Part shown: positions 1 to 5,589 of the stretch, one piece after another
Position numbering within the stretch: the first letter of the stretch is position 1
How the letters are laid out: each line of letters opens with the position of its first letter
Assembly: GCA_027022775.1 (NCBI GenBank)
Contig: JALVXO010000261.1
Coordinates: forward strand, 1 to 6,438
DNA: 6,438 nucleotides
Origin: Campylobacteraceae bacterium
GTDB lineage: Bacteria > Campylobacterota > Campylobacteria > Campylobacterales > Sulfurovaceae
Direction: 5' to 3'
The notes under the pieces: model-generated
Databases searched by the model: none
What the model saw: the letters and a program-made list of their open reading frames with translations, nothing else
Told to the model about the DNA's origin: nothing
Position numbers and translations under genes: made by a program

Positions 1-40
1 GATAAAATGGGGTGTTTGAATATTTTAATAAAAAAATATT

Positions 41-125
41 TATGTTACAAAAAGTATCAAGCAGATATCCATCAAAAAAATCTATATTAAAGCAGTAATA
101 TATTGCAGAAAATATGTTACAAAAA
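41..125 (+). repeat. 13-base direct repeat pair, TATGTTACAAAAA
   Basis: TATGTTACAAAAA occurs at 41-53 and again, identically, at 113-125, a start-to-start spacing of 72 bases. The copies contain G and C, so they are less likely to be a chance product of the AT-rich background than the poly-A/T matches nearby. They lie about 113 to 197 bases upstream of the kinase start and could be paired binding sites for a regulator. No known motif is recognised. Confidence 0.5.
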
Positions 126-138
126 TGTCCAATAGTTA

Positions 139-159
139 ATTTAAATTGCATTTAAATTG
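139..159 (+). repeat. Tandem 10-base direct repeat ATTTAAATTG, 11-base period
   Basis: ATTTAAATTG is at 139-148 and repeats at 150-159, separated by one base. The 11-base period places both copies on nearly the same face of the DNA helix, as expected for a protein binding side by side. The centre is about 77 bases upstream of the start point inferred for the kinase gene, a position suited to an activator. AT-richness makes chance possible. Confidence 0.4.
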
Positions 160-225
160 AAATAAATATTTTTAAAAAATACTCTTTTTTCTATATCTAA
201 AAAAAATAATTACATTAATTAGCGC

Positions 226-231
226 TATAAT
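226..231 (+). promoter_or_regulatory. Consensus -10 box (TATAAT) of the sensor kinase gene, predicting a leaderless mRNA
   Basis: A perfect TATAAT ends only six bases before the ATG at 238. With normal -10 to start-point spacing, transcription would begin at or next to that A. No Shine-Dalgarno sequence lies between box and ATG, and an in-frame TAG at 220-222 excludes an upstream start in this frame. No good -35 hexamer is seen, which is usual for the housekeeping promoters of Campylobacterota. The reading is a leaderless transcript. The alternative is that the box is fortuitous and a promoter lies further upstream. Confidence 0.55.
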
Positions 232-237
232 TATCTT

Positions 238-2067
238 ATGTTTTGGATTACAAGAGTATCGCTTATTTTATTAACTGTTGCAATTTTTGGTTTTGGCGGC
301 ACTATTGATATTACAGCGCCAAAAAAAATATCTATTTTAGAAAAAAGCAGTGTCTATATTACTTCTAAAGATATGACTGCGCAAGAGGTTTTAAAAGCAG
401 GTTTTTTAAAGCCTTACGGTAAAAAAATCATTAATATAGGACTTTCACGCAAATATGTATGGGTGGAGTTTACTCTGAAAAACGATTCAAATACAACTCT
501 CAAGAGATTGATTATTCCGACATGGCCCCTAATTGAAGAGATTGCGCTATATAATAAAAACAATTTAAACAATCCCAGATTTAGAGGTTTAAGGTATTTA
601 AAAAGCAAAAACGATTCTATATATTATAAATTTCCTGTGACACTCAAACCCAAAAGCAGCAAAACTTTTTTAATGAAGTTTCACTCTAAAATAGTACCTA
701 TGGATATTGCGCTAGTTTCAGACACTAAAGAGAATTTCTATCAGGAGGAGAGGCAGAGACAGTTTATAAATACGCTATTAACGGGTGTTGTTTTAGCTTT
801 TGCGCTTTACAGTTTTATGATATTTATTTATATAAAAGATAAGAGCAGTTTATATTATGGTTTGTATCTTTTAGCAGTGATTTATCAGCAGATTGCATAT
901 TTGGGGCTTGTTAAAGTTTTCTTTCCGCTATGGTTTATTAAACTTGATTTAATAGTGCCTATTATCAAAGTAAACCTTTTGCTTATAACTTCGGCTCTGT
1001 ATACGGTAAGTTTTTTGGAAATAAAAAAAGGGAGCATACATTACTATATTTATATGTTTTTTATAACTGTTTCTATTTTAGAGATACCGCTTTTTGGCAT
1101 TCCTCCATTTAGCAACTTTTATGCATCTGTAGCTACGGGCGCACTCTTTATAACATTTAATTTATACTCTGGAATTTATGCATATATCAAAGGGGTAAAA
1201 CAGGCAAGGCTTTTTATTGTCGGCTTTGCAATTGTTTTTGTATCTTACTCTTTAATTATACTGGATGCGCTGGGGCTGGCATCGATAATGCAAAAGTACC
1301 AGTATCTTTTAATGATAGCAACTGCTTTTGAAGCTATGGTATTAATGCTTGCTTATGCCGACAGGTATATCTTACTGCAAAAAGAGAAAGAGAGCAGCGA
1401 TAAAAAGCTGATAGAAGAGATAGAAAACAGAAACAGAATTGTAGAAGCAAAAGTGGCAGAAAAAACAAAAAAATTAAATGATATTTTAAAAACAAAAGAG
1501 CTTTTGATAAAAGAGATACACCACAGGGTTAAAAACAATCTGCAGATAATTTTATCTATGATAAGAATGCATAATGACAATTTTAACGACTCAATGTTAA
1601 GCAAAAAACTTAAAGATTTAGAAAACAGAATAAATACTATAGCAAAAACCTACTCTATGCTGCTTACTACTGAAAAACTTGAAGTGGTAGATATGAATTT
1701 ATATATAAACTCTTTAATCGGCGATATTGCAAATCTATATGACGGCAAAAACAGAGTAGAAGTAAAAACCGATATAGAGGCAAAAATGGCATTAAAAAAA
1801 GCGGTTTATATAGGCTTGGTAGTTAATGAAATTGTCTCTAACGCTTTTGAGCATGCATTTAAAAACAGAGGAGGCAAAATAACAGTTGTTCTTAAGCAAA
1901 TGTATGGGGAGTTTATTTTAGAAATAGAAGATAACGGCGAAGGAGAAATTCCGCAAGATGAGCGCGGACTCGGATTAAAGTTAATAAACACCCTTGTAAG
2001 GTATCAATTAGACGGCAGCTGCTATTTAGAAGGGAAAAAGTATAACATAAGGTTTAAAAATGAGTAA
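238..2067 (+). CDS. Membrane sensor histidine kinase, 7TMR-DISM plus HisKA_2/HATPase
   Basis: This 609-residue inner-membrane kinase probably senses an extracytoplasmic ligand and phosphorylates the regulator encoded directly downstream. In order: signal peptide or N-terminal helix (1-22); periplasmic 7TMR-DISMED2-like beta domain (about 24-165, with VWVEFTLKN typical of the fold); seven transmembrane segments (about 177-199, 204-225, 233-260, 269-288, 294-317, 323-348, 354-378); charged coiled coil (380-420); HisKA_2 dimerisation segment with EIHHRVKNNLQ, where H429 aligns with the phospho-acceptor of HWE-type kinases and H428 precedes it; and HATPase_c with N-box NEIVSNAFEHAF (N530, N535), G1 DNGEGE (565-570) and G2 GLGL (577-580). 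All catalytic boxes look intact. The start is the only ATG available after an upstream in-frame stop, and it lacks a ribosome binding site. The ligand is unknown; DISM domains are thought to bind carbohydrates or other small molecules. It overlaps the next gene by 8 bases, so the two are probably co-translated. Confidence 0.93.
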   Translation: MFWITRVSLILLTVAIFGFGGTIDITAPKKISILEKSSVYITSKDMTAQEVLKAGFLKPYGKKIINIGLSRKYVWVEFTLKNDSNTTLKRLIIPTWPLIEEIALYNKNNLNNPRFRGLRYLKSKNDSIYYKFPVTLKPKSSKTFLMKFHSKIVPMDIALVSDTKENFYQEERQRQFINTLLTGVVLAFALYSFMIFIYIKDKSSLYYGLYLLAVIYQQIAYLGLVKVFFPLWFIKLDLIVPIIKVNLLLITSALYTVSFLEIKKGSIHYYIYMFFITVSILEIPLFGIPPFSNFYASVATGALFITFNLYSGIYAYIKGVKQARLFIVGFAIVFVSYSLIILDALGLASIMQKYQYLLMIATAFEAMVLMLAYADRYILLQKEKESSDKKLIEEIENRNRIVEAKVAEKTKKLNDILKTKELLIKEIHHRVKNNLQIILSMIRMHNDNFNDSMLSKKLKDLENRINTIAKTYSMLLTTEKLEVVDMNLYINSLIGDIANLYDGKNRVEVKTDIEAKMALKKAVYIGLVVNEIVSNAFEHAFKNRGGKITVVLKQMYGEFILEIEDNGEGEIPQDERGLGLKLINTLVRYQLDGSCYLEGKKYNIRFKNE

Positions 2068-2749
2068 TGTATTGATTGTAGAAGATGAAGGCATTGTTGC
2101 CATGGAACTGGAGATGTATATTAAAGGGTTGGGGCACGAAATTGTTGGAATTTGCTCTTTTGGAGAAGATGCAATAGAGATTGCCAACAGAAGGCCTTTG
2201 GATATTGTTATAATGGATATCTCTCTAAAAGGGCGCATAAACGGAATAGAGAGTGCCAGAATAATCAAACAGAATAATCCCATGGCAGAAATTATATTCT
2301 TAACTGCCCATTTTGATGATGAAAATATTCAAAAAGCAGCAGAAATCAACCCTATATCTTACCTTTCAAAACCTTTTAACAGAGCGGAACTTAAAGCAGC
2401 CCTCTCTATAGCAGAACATAAAAAAGATGAATTTATGCCAGAAGTAGATAAACCTCAGGAGCTTATTAAATTAAGCAGGGATTTTTTTTATTATAAAACC
2501 ACCGGTGAACTTTTTAAACTTAAAGAACTGGTTATATTAACAAATTTAGAGGGGAAACTTTTAAAACTGTTTATTAACAATTTGGGGCTGGTTGTAGATA
2601 TTTTTACAATAGAAAGCACTATCTGGAGCGACGAAGAGTCTAATATTAACAGAGTAAGAACTTTGGTTAAAAGATTAAGAGACAAACTTGATAACAGGTT
2701 TATAAAAACTGTGCAATCCAGGGGATATATATTAACCCCTGAAGTTTAA
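2060..2749 (+). CDS. Response regulator, receiver plus winged-helix DNA-binding domain
   Basis: This 229-residue transcription regulator is the likely partner of the kinase upstream. The receiver domain (about 3-118) has the acidic pair E8/D9, phospho-acceptor D53 in VIMDISL, switch residue T82 in LTAHFD, and K104 in SKPF. The C-terminal part (about 140-229) reads as an OmpR/PhoB-type winged helix, with the recognition helix in NRVRTLVKRLRDKL and the closing hairpin VQSRGYIL. HisKA_2 kinases often pair with other output types, so the OmpR-like output is worth noting but is common in Campylobacterota. The ATG lies inside the last codons of the kinase gene (shared ATGAGTAA), with AAGG at 2049-2052 seven bases upstream, pointing to translational coupling. 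Target genes are unknown. Its 3' end overlaps the convergent membrane-protein gene by 18 bases. Confidence 0.92.
   Translation: MSNVLIVEDEGIVAMELEMYIKGLGHEIVGICSFGEDAIEIANRRPLDIVIMDISLKGRINGIESARIIKQNNPMAEIIFLTAHFDDENIQKAAEINPISYLSKPFNRAELKAALSIAEHKKDEFMPEVDKPQELIKLSRDFFYYKTTGELFKLKELVILTNLEGKLLKLFINNLGLVVDIFTIESTIWSDEESNINRVRTLVKRLRDKLDNRFIKTVQSRGYILTPEV
2719..2741. terminator. Candidate shared hairpin at the overlapping 3' ends
   Basis: CAGGGG (2719-2724) and CCCCTG (2736-2741) form a six-pair GC-rich stem with an 11-base loop, conspicuous in this AT-rich DNA. It lies inside the last codons of the response regulator, and the stop codon of the convergent membrane-protein gene falls in the loop. 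On the + strand a run of six T follows at 2756-2761. On the - strand a five-T run follows about 12 bases past the stem. Both tracts are further from the stem than in a textbook intrinsic terminator, and the codons also encode the conserved RGY hairpin of the regulator. This is therefore only a possible weak bidirectional terminator. Confidence 0.35.
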
Positions 2750-3985
2750 ATCAAATTTTTTGCCATTTTTTAAGACATAAAGATATTTATGCCATCCGCT
2801 GTAAATTATAAAAAATAGCATCATAAAAGATAGAGTAAACAAAACAGCCCCTGCTATCCAAAAAAAATCAATAATATTTGATACTAAAAATGAAACCAAA
2901 GCGCCAAACAGCATATAATAATTTATTTTAGCATATTTTGGAGGAGCAACCTCATGCATCATCGGGGCATCGAAATAACCTTGTGCATTCAAGTGAAACC
3001 ATACAAGAAACGGCACTATTTTATAAACCATTGCAAAAAGCACACCAAGAGCAAAAAATAGAAAAAAAACTGCGCTTAAAACAGCACCTGCATTTAAAAT
3101 ATAACTGACAAAAAACAGAATATAAGATACCATAGCAAGCGTCCAAAACATTACTGTAGCATCGGTGTTTGCCCTCTTTTTCTGTTTTAGCCTAGACAGA
3201 GTGAAAACAGTATGGATAGCAATTAAAAATATAACCAGCATCTGTATCAATTTTAAGTTTGCATTAAAGGTATAGAGTATTAAATTTAAAAGCAGCAGAT
3301 AAAAAACAGTAAAAGGGAGGTATTTAGCGTACTTTTTCGGATACGGCGGAGTTACATAAAACATTTCTATAACTTGAAAAGATACAGAAATAATCAAAAG
3401 CGCTATCCAGCCAAAAAGCCCAAAACTAAAATGGGCTGTTTTTAAATAGAGATAATTAAAATCAAATGCAGCCCCGCCCCTTGCTGCCAGCATTAAAAAG
3501 CCTAAAAAGGCAGTAAAAAAAAGAGACAGCAAAGCAAACAGCATTCCGCGTGAAGAGTTGCTCTGCTCAATTTTAAAAAGCTGTACAGCCATAGCAATTG
3601 CAGTTGCAAAGATAGAAAAACCCAAAAACAGAAAAGCTAAAATATAGTAAATTTTAAGCGGTTTAAAAAATGAAATTATTAAAAAAATGGTGCCTAAAAT
3701 AAGTCCGTAATGTACTCTTAAAGAGAACTTTTCCGCCATTTTTATATGCACCCCTGCCAAAACAGGAAGCATTTGAAAGAGAGCCCCAAACATAAATGAT
3801 GCCATTACTCCCAAAGTAAGGGTATGAGTCAGCGCCAGTGCCTGCGGAGAAGTGATGCTGTTTAAATTTGGCAAAAACATCATTAAGCCGGCTGCTATTC
3901 CAAAAAGGGAACCTGTTAAAAAGAATCTTAACACCACTTTTATTGGCGGTGCCTGTTCCAAAGAGAGACCGCTGTTATTAAACAT
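2732..3985 (-). CDS. Polytopic membrane protein, NnrS/heme-copper-oxidase-subunit-I-like
   Basis: This 417-residue protein has about twelve hydrophobic helices (roughly 17-37, 52-76, 90-108, 113-134, 147-168, 183-206, 223-243, 247-265, 277-298, 301-326, 356-373, 376-396). Helix 2 carries LTHTLTLGVMASFMFGALFQ with H54. Helix 6 carries TAHFSFGLFGWIALL with H185. H331 follows helix 10 in VWFHLNAQ. Twelve helices and a helix-2 histidine recall heme-copper oxidase subunit I and NnrS, a heme- and copper-containing membrane protein of nitric-oxide regulons. The adjacent histidine pair that binds CuB in true oxidases is absent from helix 7, so an oxidase or NO reductase is unlikely. The start has AGGAG five bases upstream. 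It is last in the cluster, 34 bases after the DUF2249 gene. Membrane location is sure; the family is inferred from pattern and neighbours. Confidence 0.85.
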   Translation of the reverse strand: MFNNSGLSLEQAPPIKVVLRFFLTGSLFGIAAGLMMFLPNLNSITSPQALALTHTLTLGVMASFMFGALFQMLPVLAGVHIKMAEKFSLRVHYGLILGTIFLIISFFKPLKIYYILAFLFLGFSIFATAIAMAVQLFKIEQSNSSRGMLFALLSLFFTAFLGFLMLAARGGAAFDFNYLYLKTAHFSFGLFGWIALLIISVSFQVIEMFYVTPPYPKKYAKYLPFTVFYLLLLNLILYTFNANLKLIQMLVIFLIAIHTVFTLSRLKQKKRANTDATVMFWTLAMVSYILFFVSYILNAGAVLSAVFFLFFALGVLFAMVYKIVPFLVWFHLNAQGYFDAPMMHEVAPPKYAKINYYMLFGALVSFLVSNIIDFFWIAGAVLFTLSFMMLFFIIYSGWHKYLYVLKNGKKFDLNFRG

Positions 3986-4019
3986 TATTGCTCCTATTTG
4001 CGGGATTTATGACAAAATA

Positions 4020-4271
4020 TTAATTAATTATAAACTGTTCTAATTTTACCTCTAGATTTGGAGTAATTAAAATGTGCCAACTGTTATCTTCGCCCTTTTT
4101 GCTTATAAAGTTTAAGTTGTGTTCGCTTGCCAGGGCAAGCAGAGGTATCGGCTCTTTACGGTGAAGCATATAAAAATAACTGTTCTCATCCAGTTTTTTT
4201 AACGCCTCTATCGCCCTCTCTAAAGGCTCTGGATGTTCCATTTTTCTTGCATCTAAAAAAATTTTTTTCAA
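4020..4271 (-). CDS. DUF2249 domain protein
   Basis: This 83-residue soluble protein is a single DUF2249 domain. FLDARKMEHPEPLERAIEAL at the N-terminus matches the family's LDxRxxxxPEPxxR pattern. The central YFYMLHRKEPIPLLALA matches its LxHRxxPxxL segment, and the C-terminus has SWHILI. The biochemical function of the family is not established. It recurs beside hemerythrin-like and nitrogen-oxide genes in denitrifiers, sometimes fused to a hemerythrin domain, and a small TusA-like fold has been suggested. Here its TTG start overlaps the stop of the hemerythrin gene (TTGA), the arrangement expected for two proteins made together. Length is normal for a stand-alone domain. Confidence 0.87.
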   Translation of the reverse strand: MKKIFLDARKMEHPEPLERAIEALKKLDENSYFYMLHRKEPIPLLALASEHNLNFISKKGEDNSWHILITPNLEVKLEQFIIN

Positions 4272-4708
4272 AGTTTTACCTCTTCCATTTTAGAAATTAA
4301 CTCCTCTTTTTTTTGAGGGTTTAAAACTCTGTCTGCCATTGCATAAAGCATCTGCTCCTCTTTCATATTGTGCTGCTGCAGCAGTATCATCATTGATTCT
4401 GCAAGAGACAAATAGGCATCTTTATCTTCGCTTTCTATAGCCTGCGCCATTTTTCCAAGCAGTCCGCGCACCTGGTCATGTTCGTATCTCATTACCATTG
4501 TAGGCCCTTCGCTTGAACCTGTTATCTCTTCAAATGCAGGAAAAAACTGTTCTTCTTCCTTTTTAAAATGAAGCAGTGTTTCATCTGCAAATTTTAAAAA
4601 CTCCTCTTTTGTAAGTTTAAAATCCCCTTTTGCAGCAGCCGCTTCCGCTTTTGCAAAAATATCATCGCAATCTCTGTGCTCTTTTGTTAAATATTGTGAT
4701 ATATGCAT
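4268..4708 (-). CDS. Hemerythrin-like (HHE domain) diiron protein
   Basis: This 146-residue cytoplasmic four-helix-bundle protein is predicted to carry a non-heme diiron centre. The ligand pattern is visible in order: H11 (KEHRDCD), H47 and E51 (HFKKE), H77 (YEHDQVR), H113 and E117 (HNMKE). This two-fold HxxxE arrangement is that of the HHE family, which includes the iron-sulfur repair protein YtfE/RIC/DnrN as well as oxygen-binding bacteriohemerythrins. It lacks the N-terminal ScdA-like domain of YtfE, so the repair role cannot be assumed; O2 or NO binding or sensing is equally possible. The start is preceded by AAGGAG at good spacing, directly abutting the stop of the FmdE gene 12 bases away. 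Its own stop overlaps the DUF2249 start, making the pair the tightest unit of the cluster. Confidence 0.93.
   Translation of the reverse strand: MHISQYLTKEHRDCDDIFAKAEAAAAKGDFKLTKEEFLKFADETLLHFKKEEEQFFPAFEEITGSSEGPTMVMRYEHDQVRGLLGKMAQAIESEDKDAYLSLAESMMILLQQHNMKEEQMLYAMADRVLNPQKKEELISKMEEVKL
4269..4285 (-). promoter_or_regulatory. Ribosome binding site and TTG start of the DUF2249 gene
   Basis: On the - strand GAAGAGG (4285-4279) lies seven bases before TTG (4271-4269). No ATG is available before codon 11, and starting there would remove the conserved LDAR motif. The TTG shares its last two bases with the hemerythrin gene's TGA stop, so translation is probably coupled and initiation from the weak codon may depend on ribosomes finishing the upstream gene. 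Confidence 0.75.
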
Positions 4709-4720
4709 AATATACTCCTT

Positions 4721-5323
4721 TTAAATTCCAGATATTTTATCCCAAATTTGCGGATTTGTAAGCATAAATTCCACTCTCTCCTGCCACAATTTTTTAAATT
4801 CCTGCTTCTCCTCTTCTGTTGCCTGGTTTAAAAGCGCTTTTTGCATTAACGGTTTCATCTCTGGATTGCCAGGAACTGCAGATGTATCCAAAGTCAATGT
4901 AATGCAGCTGCCGTTATCCAAACGGGTAAATTTAACCATGCCGTTTACATCTTCAACACCATATTCTAAAAGGCTGCGGCGGTTAAACTTACCCCCTATT
5001 CCGCTAAACCCTCCGCTGTCGCTTGCGCCTAAAATAAACCCTAAAACCGAACCTATAACACCGGTTACCTGATGCTCTTTTTGCTCTTTAAACTCTATTT
5101 TGATATTGCTTCGGTGTGCCATTTGGCTGCCGTAAAGCTTTTTAACCGCTGTTTTTGCCAAAATGTAACTTCCTGCAACAGTCGGGCATGAGTGGCCTGC
5201 CAACTTAACGCAATCTAAATAATTAATTTCTATTATGCCCCCTTCTGTTGCACCTAAAAAATTACTTAAACCATCATACAGAGTAAACGGTTCAACTTTG
5301 TCATAAAACTCCGGGTATCTCAT
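4721..5323 (-). CDS. FmdE-domain protein
   Basis: This 200-residue soluble protein carries an FmdE domain in about residues 25-150. The diagnostic stretch is CVKLAGHSCPTVAGSYILAK, with C38, H44 and C46 as likely metal ligands, corresponding to the GHxCPG motif of the family. A glycine-rich segment (LGASDSGGFSGIGG, 98-111) and C140 follow. The charged helical C-terminus (152-200) takes the place of the zinc ribbon found in archaeal FmdE. The family is named after a methanogen formylmethanofuran dehydrogenase operon, but that enzyme is not expected here, so the bacterial role is open; metal or cofactor binding is the most that can be said. AAAGG lies five bases before the ATG. It is the first gene of the - strand cluster, directly behind a putative FNR-type promoter. 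Confidence 0.85.
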   Translation of the reverse strand: MRYPEFYDKVEPFTLYDGLSNFLGATEGGIIEINYLDCVKLAGHSCPTVAGSYILAKTAVKKLYGSQMAHRSNIKIEFKEQKEHQVTGVIGSVLGFILGASDSGGFSGIGGKFNRRSLLEYGVEDVNGMVKFTRLDNGSCITLTLDTSAVPGNPEMKPLMQKALLNQATEEEKQEFKKLWQERVEFMLTNPQIWDKISGI

Positions 5324-5343
5324 ATTAACCTTTGCTTTTAATT

Positions 5344-5392
5344 TTGCGATATTTTACCCAAATAAAAATTTTTATTATATGATTTAAATCAA
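5344..5392 (-). promoter_or_regulatory. Putative class II FNR/CRP-family activated promoter of the FmdE-hemerythrin cluster
   Basis: ATGATTTAAATCAA at 5379-5392 matches the FNR consensus TTGAT-N4-ATCAA at nine of ten defined positions and contains a perfect 12-base palindrome. On the - strand TAAAAT (5356-5351) is a five-of-six match to the -10 consensus. Taking that box as -12 to -7 puts the start point near 5344, and the dyad centre (between 5385 and 5386) then falls at exactly -41.5, where FNR and its nitrogen-oxide-responsive relatives (Dnr, NnrR) activate. The leader would be about 21 bases with its ribosome binding site at 5333-5329. Which CRP/FNR-family protein binds cannot be read from the site. 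Confidence 0.65.
5361..5376. repeat. Perfect 16-base AT-only palindrome in the promoter spacer
   Basis: AATAAAAATTTTTATT reads identically on both strands. It sits between the FNR-like site and the -10 box of the cluster promoter, about -17 to -32, where a bound repressor would block polymerase. It could serve an iron or NO regulator, but it consists only of A and T in an AT-rich region and may be structural or chance. Confidence 0.3.
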
Positions 5393-5451
5393 AATTTTAC
5401 CAGTCACAGTAAAGATTGAGTAATATATTCATAAAATTTATTAGCAATTTG

Positions 5452-5484
5452 AAATTTTTATTCAGTTAAATTAAAATTTTTATT
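5452..5484 (+). repeat. Two copies of AAATTTTTATT, 22 bases apart, upstream of hemH
   Basis: AAATTTTTATT occurs at 5452-5462 and 5474-5484, two helical turns apart and just ahead of the hemH -10 box. A third copy (5366-5376) forms part of the palindrome by the cluster promoter. The second copy ends five bases before the TATAAT, so a protein bound here would overlap polymerase. The content is low complexity; A/T tracts with helical phasing could also simply be curved promoter DNA. Confidence 0.35.
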
Positions 5485-5489
5485 AAACT

Positions 5490-5495
5490 TATAAT
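5490..5495 (+). promoter_or_regulatory. Consensus -10 box (TATAAT), likely hemH promoter
   Basis: A perfect TATAAT is preceded by phased A/T tracts and by no clear -35 hexamer, as is usual for housekeeping promoters in Campylobacterota. The start point would be near 5502, giving a leader of about 88 bases before the hemH ATG, long enough to hold regulatory structure. Confidence 0.5.
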
Positions 5496-5552
5496 CTGGA
5501 TTTGCAGCAAAAGCATAAAACCGCATCTTTTAGCAAACTCCAAGCAACACTA

Positions 5553-5581
5553 TTGCAAAATACGGGTTAAAAGTTTTGCAA
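5553..5581 (+). promoter_or_regulatory. Inverted repeat touching the hemH ribosome binding site
   Basis: TTGCAAAA (5553-5560) and TTTTGCAA (5574-5581) are perfect inverted repeats with a 13-base loop. The right arm runs into the AAGG (5581-5584) that serves as hemH ribosome binding site. In RNA this would be an eight-pair, mostly A-U hairpin beside the initiation region. In DNA it could be an operator. The function is not known. Confidence 0.45.
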
Positions 5582-5589
5582 AGGTCAGT

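Larger units (their letters stand above)
1..237. other. Non-coding region upstream of the sensor kinase gene
   Basis: This very AT-rich stretch has no credible gene. A short open frame from the left edge to base 90 has no ribosome binding site and no recognisable protein. What can be seen is a 13-base direct repeat, a tandem 10-base repeat, an AT-only inverted repeat (19-26 with 33-40) and, at the right end, a consensus -10 box next to the kinase start. The end or start of the gene to the left is not in the window, so its orientation is unknown. The length and repeat content fit a regulatory region for the two-component pair. Confidence 0.7.

Noticed and set aside
19..40. Inverted repeat AATATTTT / AAAATATT
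   Set aside because: Arms contain only A and T, with no GC stem; likely by chance in this background and not a terminator.
1..90. Open frame from the left edge, with an internal ATG at 7
   Set aside because: Short, no ribosome binding site, no recognisable protein and lysine/isoleucine-rich as expected from AT-rich non-coding DNA.
2745..2755. TTTAAATCAAA shared with the FNR-like site at 5379-5392
   Set aside because: Only one half-site is present, the other half does not match, and it lies in the 3' coding end of the membrane-protein gene.
2732..3985. Firm call as terminal oxidase or nitric oxide reductase
   Set aside because: The CuB histidine pair and other catalytic signatures are missing; only a general resemblance in helix number and histidine position is visible.
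3852..4043. Open frames opposite the membrane-protein and FmdE genes
   Set aside because: They are antisense shadows without ribosome binding sites or recognisable domains, while the opposite strand encodes clear proteins.
4268..4708. Firm call as iron-sulfur repair protein YtfE/RIC
   Set aside because: The ScdA-like N-terminal domain is absent and a single HHE domain is also compatible with O2 or NO binding.
5379..5392. FNR-like site as a direct activator site of hemH
   Set aside because: It lies about 115 bases upstream of the likely hemH start point, and no -10 box stands at class II distance in that direction.
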